Source: DAIDKA01 sp035506335
Lineage (GTDB): Bacteria; Pseudomonadota; Gammaproteobacteria; Steroidobacterales; Steroidobacteraceae
Direction: 5' to 3'
Assembly (NCBI GenBank): GCA_035506335.1
Contig: DATJPN010000106.1
Span: forward strand, 1-46,908
Length of the DNA: 46,908 nucleotides
In this document: piece by piece, positions 17,852-26,007 of the stretch
Layout of the letters: every line of letters starts with the position of its first letter
Position numbering within the stretch: the first letter of the stretch is position 1
The notes under the pieces: model-generated
The model's input: the letters and a program-made list of their open reading frames with translations, nothing else
What the model was told of the DNA's origin: nothing
Database searches by the model: none
Translations under genes and position numbers: made by a program

Positions 17852-17959
17852 GGTGATCTCCTTTCGGGGGGCGCGCATCCTAGCAAACCCCCGCCCGCCC
17901 GACCACGGCCGGCGCAACTGTCATATACTGCGCGCGCGCTGCCTGAGGCGCGGCTTCGG

Positions 17960-18385
17960 ATGCCTGACTTGCTCTGGTTCAAGGCCTTTCACGTGGTGTT
18001 CGTGGTGACCTGGTTCGCGGGACTGTTCTATCTGCCGCGGCTGTTCGTGTATCACGTCGCGGCCGACGACGACATCGGGCGGGCGCGCTTCGTCGTCATG
18101 GAACGGCGGCTGTTCGTGATGACCACCATCGGTGGCGGGTTCACGGTGCTGTTCGGGATCCTCATGATCCTGATGGCGCCGGCCTACCTGACGCAGGGCT
18201 GGCTGCACGTGAAGCTGACCCTGGTGCTGTTGCTCATCGGCTATCAGGCGTGGTGCCTGCGCCTGATGGGCGACCTGCGCGAAGGCCGCGCGACGCACTC
18301 GCAACGCTGGTACCGGTTCTTCAACGAAGTCCCCGGCGTGCTGCTCATCGCGATCGTTCTGCTGGCCGTGATCAAACCCGCCTGA
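17960..18385 (+). CDS. hemJ: Protoporphyrinogen IX oxidase HemJ
   Basis: This 141-residue integral membrane protein is of the UPF0093/HemJ family, which converts protoporphyrinogen IX to protoporphyrin IX in haem synthesis where hemG or hemY is absent. The N-terminus MPDLLWFKAFHVVFVVTWFA carries the conserved histidine (H11) in the first membrane helix, followed by GLFYLPRLFVYH. Four hydrophobic helices are visible, and the FNEVPGVLLIAIVLLAVIKP end is typical. ATG at 17960 gives the family length; the same frame stays open far upstream but only as shadow. The organism needs haem, as the CxxCH proteins at the right end of the window suggest. Confidence 0.93.
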   Translation: MPDLLWFKAFHVVFVVTWFAGLFYLPRLFVYHVAADDDIGRARFVVMERRLFVMTTIGGGFTVLFGILMILMAPAYLTQGWLHVKLTLVLLLIGYQAWCLRLMGDLREGRATHSQRWYRFFNEVPGVLLIAIVLLAVIKPA

Positions 18386-18389
18386 AGCC

Positions 18390-18406
18390 CGAGCGGCCGC
18401 GCTCTT
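18390..18406 (+). terminator. Possible hemJ terminator
   Basis: GAGCG (18390-18394) pairs with CGCTC (18399-18403) across GCCG and is followed by TTT, five bases after the hemJ stop. The stem is short, so termination would be weak. Confidence 0.35.
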
Positions 18407-18571
18407 TGCGTGCACCGCGCGCACCACGATCGTGCACTGCACAATCCGTGTGCCGGCGCGGCTGAATAAATCCAACGCAATCCGCGATTTACCTTCATTT
18501 CTGTGACGGATCCGTGCCGGTGCCGGGCGACGCATTGCTACCGTACGACAAAATCCCTTCGGATCCTGGGC

Positions 18572-20785
18572 ATGACTCGCAAGACGGCGGCAGGTACGGA
18601 CGAGCCGAACATCGGTGCGACCGGGCAATTCGTGGCCCTGGGTGCGTCCTTCGGCGTCGGCGCGTCCCCCGAGCGGGGTCCGGACCCGGCCCGCGAACTG
18701 AGCCTGCGCGAGCACGAATACCTGCGGATGCTGAAGACGCTGCTCGCCAACATCGATGGCATCGTCTATCGCTGCCGCGACGACGAATATCACACGCTGG
18801 AGTTCGCGAGCCAGGGCTGCCGCGCCGTCACCGGTTATGAGTTCTCGCAACTGCTGCAGAACGCCGTGGTCGACTTCGAGTCGCTCAAACATCCCGACGA
18901 CCAGTTGTGGGTCGCCGAAGCCATGCGCCTGGCCTTGAGGGAGCGCCGCCCCTTCGATCTCGAGTACCGGCTCATTCACGCCGACGGCAGCGTGCGCTGG
19001 ATCTGGGACCGCGGCATGGGTGTGTACGACGCCCAGGGCGGCGTCGTGGCCATCGAGGGACTGATCCATGACGTGACCTCGCGCAAGGAAGCCGAGCAGG
19101 GACTGCGCGAAGCCGAACGGCGCTATCGCGGACTGTTCGACAACGCTCTCGAGGGCATCTTCCGCACGACCATGGACGGGCGCTACCTGGGTGCGAATCC
19201 GGCGCTCGCGAACATCTACGGCTTCGATTCGCCCGATGAGCTGATCGCGACCCTGCAGAACATCGGCAGCCAGCTGTACGTGGATCCGGAGCGGCGCGCG
19301 GAGTTCATGCGCATCATCACCTCGCGCGGCTCGGTATCCGGCTTCGAATCGCAGGTGTACCGCAAGGACGGCGACATCATATGGATCTCGGAGAACGCCC
19401 GCGTCATCGTCGATGACGACGGCTCGCTGCAGGGCTACGAGGGCACCGTCGAGGACATCACGGAGCGCAAGCTGTACCAGTCACGCATCGAGCAGCAGGC
19501 GAACTTCGATCCGCTCACCGGACTCGCCAACCGCTCGCTGCTGCAGGATCGCCTGAAGCAGGCGATCCTGACCGCCGCCAGCTACAACACGCGTCTCGCG
19601 GTGGCGTTCATCGACCTCGACCGGTTCAAGTTCATCAATGACAGCCTCGGGCACCACGTCGGCGACGAGCTGCTGAAGACCATGGCGGCCCGCTTCCACG
19701 CCTGCGTGCAGGAACGCGACACCGTGGCGCGGCTCGGCGGGGATGAATTCGTGCTGCTGCTCAACAGCCCGGGCTCCGCGGATGAGGTGCGGTTGGTGCT
19801 GGAGCGCATGCTGAGCGCGGTGACCCAGCCGTGGATGACCGACCACGGCGAATACCAGGTCACCTGCAGCATCGGCATCGCGTTGTACCCAGAGGATGGC
19901 GTCGACGCGCAGACGCTCCTCAAGCACGCCGATTCGGCCATGTACCGCGCCAAGGACTCGGGACGCAACAACTTCCAGTTCTTCACGCGCGAAATCAACA
20001 CGCTGATGACCGAGAGGCTGGAACTGGAGGGGAAACTGCGCCGGGCGCTCGAGCGCAACCAGTTCCAGCTGCACTACCAGCCGCGGGTCGACCTGGCCTC
20101 GGGCAGGATCCTGGGTGCCGAGGCCCTGATCCGCTGGTACATCCCCGGTGAACAGCCGATCCTGCCCGGTCGCTTCATCGCCCTGGCGGAGGAAACCGGA
20201 CTGATCACGCCCATCGGGCGGTGGGTGCTGCACACGGCCTGCGCGCAGAACAGGCTCTGGCAGGACCTGGGACTGCCGCCCATCGTGGTCTCGGTCAATG
20301 TCTCCGCGGGGCAATTCAGGGCCAGCAATTTCGTACGCAGCGTTGCCGAGACCCTGAAGGAGACGGGACTTGATCCGGGGTACCTCGAGATCGAGCTCAC
20401 CGAGAGCGTCATGCACGATGCGCCACAGCTCGTCGGCATGCTCGGGGAGCTCAAGCGCATCGGCGTCCAGGTGGCCATCGATGACTTCGGCACCGGCTAC
20501 TCGAGCTTGAGCTCGCTGAAGCGCTTTCCGGTGGATCGCCTGAAGGTCGACCGCTCCTTCGTCGAGCACATTGCCATTGATACCGACGATGCGGCCATCG
20601 TCCGCACCATCATCGCGCTCGGGCGCAATCTGGGCCTGAGGGTGGTGGCCGAAGGCGTGGAGACCGCCGAGCAGATGCAGTTCCTGCGCGAGCATGCCTG
20701 CGACGAGGTCCAGGGCTACTACTACAGCCGGCCGGTACCGGCCCGGGAATTCGCGAACCTGCTGCGCTCGACCCAGCCGCCCTGA
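18572..20785 (+). CDS. PAS-PAS-GGDEF-EAL cyclic-di-GMP signalling protein
   Basis: This protein of about 737 residues has no membrane segment. Two PAS sensor domains (roughly residues 50-175 and 180-300, each ending in a PAC motif such as DVTSRKEAEQ and DITERKLYQS) precede a diguanylate cyclase domain and a phosphodiesterase domain. The GGDEF motif is intact at 389-393 and the EAL motif at 517-519, with DDFGTGYSSL also present, so both activities are possible. The inhibitory I-site RxxD before GGDEF is replaced by QERD, so product feedback is probably absent. ATG at 18572 is preferred; GTG at 18503 would add 23 residues of Cys/Arg-rich sequence unlike a domain. The signal sensed by the PAS domains is unknown. 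Intergenic DNA on both sides carries GTGCAC repeats. Confidence 0.92.
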   Translation: MTRKTAAGTDEPNIGATGQFVALGASFGVGASPERGPDPARELSLREHEYLRMLKTLLANIDGIVYRCRDDEYHTLEFASQGCRAVTGYEFSQLLQNAVVDFESLKHPDDQLWVAEAMRLALRERRPFDLEYRLIHADGSVRWIWDRGMGVYDAQGGVVAIEGLIHDVTSRKEAEQGLREAERRYRGLFDNALEGIFRTTMDGRYLGANPALANIYGFDSPDELIATLQNIGSQLYVDPERRAEFMRIITSRGSVSGFESQVYRKDGDIIWISENARVIVDDDGSLQGYEGTVEDITERKLYQSRIEQQANFDPLTGLANRSLLQDRLKQAILTAASYNTRLAVAFIDLDRFKFINDSLGHHVGDELLKTMAARFHACVQERDTVARLGGDEFVLLLNSPGSADEVRLVLERMLSAVTQPWMTDHGEYQVTCSIGIALYPEDGVDAQTLLKHADSAMYRAKDSGRNNFQFFTREINTLMTERLELEGKLRRALERNQFQLHYQPRVDLASGRILGAEALIRWYIPGEQPILPGRFIALAEETGLITPIGRWVLHTACAQNRLWQDLGLPPIVVSVNVSAGQFRASNFVRSVAETLKETGLDPGYLEIELTESVMHDAPQLVGMLGELKRIGVQVAIDDFGTGYSSLSSLKRFPVDRLKVDRSFVEHIAIDTDDAAIVRTIIALGRNLGLRVVAEGVETAEQMQFLREHACDEVQGYYYSRPVPAREFANLLRSTQPP

Positions 20786-20833
20786 GCGGGCCGGGCTGGC
20801 TGAAAACCCCGGTATATCAACAAGATCGCCGGG

Positions 20834-20850
20834 TGCACCGTCACCGTGCA
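20834..20850. promoter_or_regulatory. NtrC-like binding site upstream of the ammonium transporter
   Basis: TGCACC, five bases, CGTGCA: this 17-base element differs by one base from the known NtrC enhancer pattern TGCACC-N5-GGTGCA. A further half-site, TGCACCAAAAT, begins at 20857. The site lies about 87-103 bases before the transporter start codon, and ammonium transporters are classic NtrC targets. The palindrome CGGCGAT-A-ATCGCCG at 20878-20892 is also in this gap. I found no convincing sigma-54 promoter with room for the ribosome binding site, which weakens the case. Confidence 0.45.
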
Positions 20851-20936
20851 CGACCGTGCACCAAAATCGCCCGGCTTCGGCGATAATCGCCGGCCTTGCC
20901 CAAACCTGGGCGCAACCCTGGCCAGGAGCGATTCCA

Positions 20937-22136
20937 TTGCACGCCACTCATGCGCCCGCCGACGTCCTGTTCATCCTGACAGGTGCGATCCTGATCCTGG
21001 CGATGCACGCCGGTTTCGCCTTCCTCGAGTTGGGAACGGTCCGCGGCAAGAACCAGGTCAACGCGCTGGTCAAGATCCTGTGTGATTTTTCGGTCTCCAC
21101 CGTCGCCTACTTCCTGGTCGGCTACTCCATTTCCTATGGAGTGAGTTTCTTCGACCCCGCCGCCGCGCTCGCTCGCGATCACGGCTACGAGCTCACTCGC
21201 TTCTTCTTCCTGCTGACCTTTGCGGCCGCGGTGCCCGCGATCGTCTCCGGAGGCGTCGCCGAGCGCATCCGCTTCTATCCGCAGCTTCTGGCGACCCTTC
21301 TGATCGTGGCCTTCCTCTACCCGCTGTTCGAGCGGCTGGCGTGGAACGACGGTTGGGGGTGGCAGGAGTGGATGCAGAGCCGCTTCGGCGCGCCGTTCCA
21401 CGACTTTGCCGGCTCCGTCGTCGTCCACGCGGTGGGGGGCTGGATCGCGCTCGCGGCGGTGCTGCTGCTGGGCGCACGCCGGGGCCGCTACGCGCACTCG
21501 GGCGCCGTCTCGGCCCATCCGCCCTCGAGCATTCCCTTCCTGGCGCTCGGGGCCTGGATCCTGGTGGTGGGCTGGTTCGGCTTCAACGTCATGAGCGCCC
21601 AGACGCTCGAGCGCATCTCGGGGCTGGTGGCCATGAACTCGCTGATGGCGATGGCCGGCGGCACGCTCGCGGCGCTGGTCGCGGGCCGCAACGACCCCGG
21701 CTTCGTGCACAACGGTCCACTGGCCGGGCTGGTCGCGATCTGCGCCGGCTCCGATGTCATGCATCCGCTGGGGGCGTTCATCACCGGCGCGATTGCCGCG
21801 ACCCTGTTCGTCAGGCTGTTCACGCTCACCCAGAACCGCTGGAGGATCGACGACGTCCTCGGGGTGTGGCCGCTGCATGGCCTGTGCGGGGCCTGGGGCG
21901 GCCTCGCGGCCGGCATCTTCGGCAGCACCTCCCTGGGCGGCCTCGGAGCCGTGAGCTTCGCATCACAGCTGGTCGGCACGGCCCTCGGCGTTACCGTGGC
22001 CCTGGGCGGCGGCACGATCGTCTACGGCGCGTTGAAGCTCACGACCGGCCTGCGGCTCAGCCAGGAAGACGAATACAGTGGCGCCGACCTGAGCATTCAC
22101 CGCATCAGCGCCACTCCCGAACCCGAAACGCGCTGA
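20937..22136 (+). CDS. amtB: Ammonium transporter, Amt/MEP/Rh family
   Basis: This 399-residue polytopic membrane protein has about eleven helices. Family marks are GGVAERIRF, DFAGSVVVHAVGGW (the conserved Asp and the first pore histidine) and PLHGLCGAWGG (the second pore histidine). It conducts ammonium across the inner membrane. TTG at 20937 is chosen because AGGAG lies nine bases upstream and the product begins at the first membrane helix; ATG does not occur nearby in frame. There is no cleavable signal peptide, unlike E. coli AmtB. No glnK is adjacent, although amtB and glnK are usually paired. The gene ends six bases from the convergent fhs gene. Confidence 0.92.
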   Translation: MHATHAPADVLFILTGAILILAMHAGFAFLELGTVRGKNQVNALVKILCDFSVSTVAYFLVGYSISYGVSFFDPAAALARDHGYELTRFFFLLTFAAAVPAIVSGGVAERIRFYPQLLATLLIVAFLYPLFERLAWNDGWGWQEWMQSRFGAPFHDFAGSVVVHAVGGWIALAAVLLLGARRGRYAHSGAVSAHPPSSIPFLALGAWILVVGWFGFNVMSAQTLERISGLVAMNSLMAMAGGTLAALVAGRNDPGFVHNGPLAGLVAICAGSDVMHPLGAFITGAIAATLFVRLFTLTQNRWRIDDVLGVWPLHGLCGAWGGLAAGIFGSTSLGGLGAVSFASQLVGTALGVTVALGGGTIVYGALKLTTGLRLSQEDEYSGADLSIHRISATPEPETR

Positions 22137-22142
22137 CCGCGA

Positions 22143-23825
22143 TCAGAACAGGCCGACGATCCTGCCGGCCTCGTCCACGTCGATGGAATTGGCCGAGGGG
22201 ACCTTGGGCAGGCCGGGCATGGTCATGATGTCGCCGCAGATCATGACGATGAACTCGGCGCCGGCATTCAGGCGCACTTCACGGATGTTCACGACGTGCC
22301 CCGACGGGGCACCGCGCAGCTTCGGATCCGTGGAGAAGGAGTACTGGGTCTTCGCGACGCACACCGGGTAGTTGCCGTAGCCGCCATCCTGGAGCTGCTT
22401 GATCTGGCCACGCACCTTCGCATCGGCGGTGATGTCCGCGGCGCCGTAGATCCGGGTGGCGATGCTCTTCATCTTCTCCCACAACGGCGCGCTTTCTTCG
22501 TACACGAACCGGAAGGTGCTCGGCTGCGCGGCCATCTTCACCACTTCCTCGGCCACCGCGACGGCCCCCTTGCCGCCTTCGGCATAGTGGCGCGCCAGGA
22601 TGACCTTGGCGCCGCGGCTGCCCGCGCGCTCGATGAGCACCTTGACCTCCGCATCGGTGTCTTCACTGCGGTGATTGATCGCCACCAGGCAAGGCAGGCC
22701 GTAGTTGTTGCGCACATTGTCGATATGGCGCTCGAGGTTGACGATACCCTTCTCGAGGGCCGCGACGTTCTCCTTGCCCACGTCCGCGACTTCGACGCCG
22801 CCGTGATACTTGAGCGCGCGCACCGTCGCGACGATGACGGCGGCCGCGGGCGTGAGTCCGGCCTTGCGGCACTTGATGTCGACGAATTTCTCGGCGCCGA
22901 GGTCGGCGCCGAAGCCGGCCTCCGTGACGACGTAGTCGGCCAGGCGCAGCGCGGTCTGGGTGGCCATCACCGAATTGCAGCCGTGCGCGATATTGGCGAA
23001 GGGACCGCCGTGGATGAAGGCGGGATTGTTCTCCAGGGTCTGCACCAGGTTCGGCGCCATGGCGTCGCGCAGCAGGGCCGTCATGGCTCCATGGGCGTTC
23101 AGCTCGCGCGCGAGGATGGGCTTCTGCTGCGCCGTGTAGCCGACGACGATCTTGCCGAGGCGCTCCTTCAGGTCCTTGATGCTGGTCGCCAGGCAGAAGA
23201 TGGCCATGACTTCCGAGGCCACGACGATGTCGAAGCCGTCCTGGCGCGGATAGCCATTGCCGGGGCCGCCCAGGCCGACCACGATGTCACGCAGCGCGCG
23301 GTCGTTGCAGTCCACGACGCGGCGCCAGGCGATGCGGCGCACGTCGAACCCGAGCTGGTTGCCCTGGTGGATGTGATTGTCGATGAGCGCGGCCAGCAGG
23401 TTGTTCGCGAGCGCAATGGCCGAGAAGTCGCCGGTGAAATGCAGGTTGATGTCCTCCATCGGGACGACCTGCGAGTAGCCGCCGCCGGCGGCGCCGCCCT
23501 TCATGCCGAACACCGGCCCGAGCGCCGGCTCACGCAGGCAGATGATGGTCTTCTTGCCGATCCGGTTCAGCGCATCGCCAAGACCGACGGTGGTGGTCGT
23601 CTTGCCTTCGCCGGCCGGGGTCGGGGAAATCGCGGTGACCAGGATCAGCTTGCCCAGGGGACGGTCCTTCAGGCTGCTGATGTAGTCGAGGGAGATCTTG
23701 GCCTTGAAGCGGCCGTACGGCTCGAGGGACTCCTCGGGGATGCCGAGGCGATCCTTCGCGAGCCCGATGATCGGACGCATCTTGGCCTGTTGGGCGATTT
23801 CGATGTTGGAAGCTGGAGGTGCCAT
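22143..23825 (-). CDS. fhs: Formate-tetrahydrofolate ligase
   Basis: This 560-residue protein is the usual length. It joins formate to tetrahydrofolate using ATP, giving 10-formyl-THF for purine and one-carbon metabolism. The ATP loop PTPAGEGKTTTTVGLG begins at residue 68. REPALGPVFGMKGGAAGGGY and FTGDFSAIALANN are strongly conserved family blocks. ATG at 23825 gives the normal N-terminus MAPPASNIEIAQQAKMRPII; an upstream extension to 23909 has no family character. The gene is divergent from apt across a 108-base gap. No other folate gene is near. Fhs is scattered among gammaproteobacteria, so it may reflect growth on formate or C1-releasing substrates; that is inference. Confidence 0.95.
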   Translation of the reverse strand: MAPPASNIEIAQQAKMRPIIGLAKDRLGIPEESLEPYGRFKAKISLDYISSLKDRPLGKLILVTAISPTPAGEGKTTTTVGLGDALNRIGKKTIICLREPALGPVFGMKGGAAGGGYSQVVPMEDINLHFTGDFSAIALANNLLAALIDNHIHQGNQLGFDVRRIAWRRVVDCNDRALRDIVVGLGGPGNGYPRQDGFDIVVASEVMAIFCLATSIKDLKERLGKIVVGYTAQQKPILARELNAHGAMTALLRDAMAPNLVQTLENNPAFIHGGPFANIAHGCNSVMATQTALRLADYVVTEAGFGADLGAEKFVDIKCRKAGLTPAAAVIVATVRALKYHGGVEVADVGKENVAALEKGIVNLERHIDNVRNNYGLPCLVAINHRSEDTDAEVKVLIERAGSRGAKVILARHYAEGGKGAVAVAEEVVKMAAQPSTFRFVYEESAPLWEKMKSIATRIYGAADITADAKVRGQIKQLQDGGYGNYPVCVAKTQYSFSTDPKLRGAPSGHVVNIREVRLNAGAEFIVMICGDIMTMPGLPKVPSANSIDVDEAGRIVGLF

Positions 23826-23933
23826 GCAGGTTCCCGGGTCTTGTTGTGTCGAAAGGGCCGTAAATGTAGCACGACCGATGCCGGCGCGATCGGGCGCACG
23901 GTTTGCCATCAGCTTCCATTATCATTGGTATCT

Positions 23934-24479
23934 ATGAGCCCGATTTCCGCCACGGACCTGCGGCCGTTCATCCGCACCATTCCCGACTACCCGCGCCCCG
24001 GGGTCCAGTTCCGCGACATCACGACGCTGCTGGGAAACGCACAGGCCCTGCGCGCGACCCTGGCGCAGATGTCGGCCCCCTGGGCCGGCGCCGGCATCAC
24101 CCACGTTGCCGGCATCGAGGCCCGGGGGTTCATACTCGGAGGCGCGATGGCCTGCCAGCTCGGGGCCGGGTTCGTGCCCCTGCGCAAGAAGGGCAAGTTG
24201 CCGCACACGACCATCGGGGTGGAATATTCACTGGAATACGGAGTCGACGAGCTGGAAATCCATGCCGACGCCGTCAGGCCCGGGGACCGCGTGCTGCTGG
24301 TCGATGACCTCATCGCCACCGGCGGAAGCGCCGCCGCGGGCGTGCGCCTGCTACAGTCCCTGGATGCCGAGGTGGCCGGCGCCACCTTCGTGATCGATCT
24401 GCCCGAGCTCGGGGGGACCGCGAGGCTCGAGCGGGCCGGCATCAGGACCGTGTCGCTGGTCCGCTTCGAGGGGCACTGA
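23934..24479 (+). CDS. apt: Adenine phosphoribosyltransferase
   Basis: This 181-residue purine salvage enzyme makes AMP from adenine and PRPP. The PRPP-binding motif VLLVDDLIATGGSA is at residues 120-133. FRDITTLL near the N-terminus and GIEARGF at 60-66 are typical of Apt. The ATG at 23934 gives the normal start RPFIRTIPDYPRPGVQFRDI shortly after; the same frame is open far upstream only as an antisense shadow of fhs. The ribosome binding site is weak. It is followed after 46 bases by the yqjDEK set, which has its own strong ribosome binding site. Confidence 0.95.
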   Translation: MSPISATDLRPFIRTIPDYPRPGVQFRDITTLLGNAQALRATLAQMSAPWAGAGITHVAGIEARGFILGGAMACQLGAGFVPLRKKGKLPHTTIGVEYSLEYGVDELEIHADAVRPGDRVLLVDDLIATGGSAAAGVRLLQSLDAEVAGATFVIDLPELGGTARLERAGIRTVSLVRFEGH

Positions 24480-24525
24480 CCGGCCCCGCCCTGGCCCGAA
24501 ATTGCATAATGCGAGGAACCTACCC

Positions 24526-24864
24526 ATGACCCAGCAGGAAACCTCCGGCACCGAGGCATTGGCCGCCGAGCTGCGCCGGATTCTCGAACAGGCCGAACAG
24601 CTGATGGGCGGAGCCGCCGCGGACGCCCCGTCCCTGGGCGCGTTGAAGGACCGGGTCAACGAGACCATCGGCGCGGCCCGCGCGAAGCTGGCGGACCTGG
24701 AACAGGACGCGCGCCAGCGAGGCCGCCGTGCCGCCGCGGCCACCGAGTCGTGGGTCCGCTCGAACCCCTGGGCGGCGCTCGCCATCGGCGCCGGAATCGG
24801 TCTCATCGTGGGCGCCTTGATCATGCGCGGCGGCCCGGGCGCACCCGACGATACCGAAGTCTGA
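24526..24864 (+). CDS. yqjD: ElaB/YqjD/DUF883 family membrane-anchored protein
   Basis: This 112-residue protein has a long charged helix followed by one C-terminal membrane segment, WAALAIGAGIGLIVGALIMR, preceded by the family signature WVRSNP. In E. coli, YqjD and ElaB are stationary-phase, tail-anchored inner-membrane proteins that bind ribosomes. ATG at 24526 has GAGGA eight bases upstream. It is the first of three genes in the same order as E. coli yqjD-yqjE-yqjK, which supports the assignment beyond the sequence itself. Confidence 0.9.
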   Translation: MTQQETSGTEALAAELRRILEQAEQLMGGAAADAPSLGALKDRVNETIGAARAKLADLEQDARQRGRRAAAATESWVRSNPWAALAIGAGIGLIVGALIMRGGPGAPDDTEV

Positions 24865-24868
24865 AGCC

Positions 24869-25261
24869 GTGATACCCGGAATGCCTTCCTTCGCGGAGCG
24901 CAGCCGCTCGCTGCTGCGGCAGCTGCTCGCCATGGGCCAGACGCGGCTGGAAATGCTCGGCCTCGCGGTCGAGCAGGAGGTTCATGCCCTGGGCCGCGAG
25001 CTGCGACTGGCCGCGGTCTGCATCATCGCCGCGTGGCTCGCGGGCACCTCCGCGGTGCTGTGGATCGCGCTCGTGTTCCCGCGCCAGGTCGGGCTGTGGA
25101 TACTGGGGATACTGTGCCTGCTGTTCGCGGTCACGAGCCTCGTGACCTGGCAGGCCTTGAAGCGCGCGGCCAGGCGCGAGCGCGTGTTCAGCCGTCTCGC
25201 TGAACAGCTGCGCCAGGACGCCAAGGCGCTGGAAAGCTTCACCGGCACCGAACATGACTGA
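24869..25261 (+). CDS. yqjE: YqjE / phage-holin-like family membrane protein
   Basis: This protein of about 130 residues has two adjacent hydrophobic helices (LAAVCIIAAWLAGTSAVLWI and VGLWILGILCLLFAVTSLVT) forming a hairpin, with charged helices at both ends. This matches YqjE and the Phage_holin_3_6 family. The start may be GTG at 24869, four bases after the yqjD stop, or ATG at 24881. The stop codon overlaps the yqjK start by eight bases. The function is not known in any detail. The conserved yqjDEK neighbourhood makes the call firm despite low information content. Confidence 0.85.
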   Translation: MIPGMPSFAERSRSLLRQLLAMGQTRLEMLGLAVEQEVHALGRELRLAAVCIIAAWLAGTSAVLWIALVFPRQVGLWILGILCLLFAVTSLVTWQALKRAARRERVFSRLAEQLRQDAKALESFTGTEHD

Positions 25262-25496
25262 GGCGAAGAAGCAGCCGCGCGCCGCCGTCATCGCACGGCG
25301 GCTGCAGGTGCTCGAGATCGAGGCCGCGATCCAGCGCACCACGCTCGCGGCGACACTGACCGAATGGCAGCAGCGTCGCGTGCTCACCTGGGTGACCGAG
25401 GCGGCGAAGGTCGCCGGCGGCATGCTCTCGACCCCGACGGCGAAATGGCTGCTGACCGCGCTGGTGCTGCGCCTGATACGGGGCCGGCGCCGCTAG
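25254..25496 (+). CDS. yqjK: YqjK-like protein
   Basis: This 80-residue basic protein begins MTEAKKQPRAAVIARRLQVL and ends in RLIRGRRR. A moderately hydrophobic stretch, AKWLLTALVLRL, near the C-terminus may be a membrane anchor. The ATG overlaps the yqjE stop by eight bases, so translation is coupled. Identity rests on its place as the third gene after yqjD and yqjE and on its size; sequence alone would give only a hypothetical protein. Its stop is one base away from the stop of the convergent acetyltransferase gene. Confidence 0.75.
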   Translation: MTEAKKQPRAAVIARRLQVLEIEAAIQRTTLAATLTEWQQRRVLTWVTEAAKVAGGMLSTPTAKWLLTALVLRLIRGRRR

Positions 25497-25497
25497 T

Positions 25498-26007
25498 TCA
25501 GCCGGACGACTCGACGCCGGCCTTCGCGGCCAGCCGCACGAGCGCCTCACCCGTGATCCGATGGATCGTCCAGTCATCCGCCGCGCGGGCGCCGAGGCTG
25601 CGATACACCTTCAGCGCCGGCTCGTTCCAGTCGAGCACCGCCCATTCGAAGCGGCCGCAGCCACGATCCAGCGCCAGTCGCGCGAGCCACGCCATCATGT
25701 GACTGCCCAGCCCGCGGCCCCGCGCGTCGGGCCGCACGTACAGGTCCTCCAGGTACAGGCCCGGCTTGCCGAGGAATGTCGAGAAATTATGGAAGAACAG
25801 CGCGAAGCCGCACGGTCGGTCGTCGATGCACCCGAACACGGCCTGTGCATAGGGCCGTTCGCCGAACAGGGCCGCGTGGATGTCCTCACGCGTCGCGGTC
25901 ACCTGGTGCGTGAGCCGTTCGTAATCGGCCAGTTCGCGGATGAAGTCGAGCACCAGGCCGACCTCGTCCGCCCGCACTGCCCGCACCGAAAGAGCGGCGG
26001 TACTCAT
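25498..26007 (-). CDS. GNAT-family N-acetyltransferase
   Basis: This 169-residue acetyltransferase has the acetyl-CoA loop RGRGLG within YLEDLYVRPDARGRGLGSHM. The later WAVLDWNEPALKVYRSLGA is typical of the diamine/spermidine acetyltransferase-like branch. The family transfers acetyl from acetyl-CoA to an amine; a polyamine or amino-acid derivative is a guess. Its ATG shares the four bases ATGA with the stop of the PEP carboxylase gene, so the two are translated together. There is no obvious metabolic link between them. Confidence 0.88.
   Translation of the reverse strand: MSTAALSVRAVRADEVGLVLDFIRELADYERLTHQVTATREDIHAALFGERPYAQAVFGCIDDRPCGFALFFHNFSTFLGKPGLYLEDLYVRPDARGRGLGSHMMAWLARLALDRGCGRFEWAVLDWNEPALKVYRSLGARAADDWTIHRITGEALVRLAAKAGVESSG

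Noticed and set aside
20833..20861. Short repeats as a CRISPR or phage-type repeat array
   Set aside because: The units are only six bases with irregular 7- and 4-base spacing and no cas genes nearby; they read as regulatory half-sites.
20908..20922. Sigma-54-like GGGCGC-N5-TGGC before amtB
   Set aside because: GG and GC have the right spacing, but transcription would start at about 20934, after the AGGAG ribosome binding site, three bases before the start codon. Three of ten consensus bases also differ.
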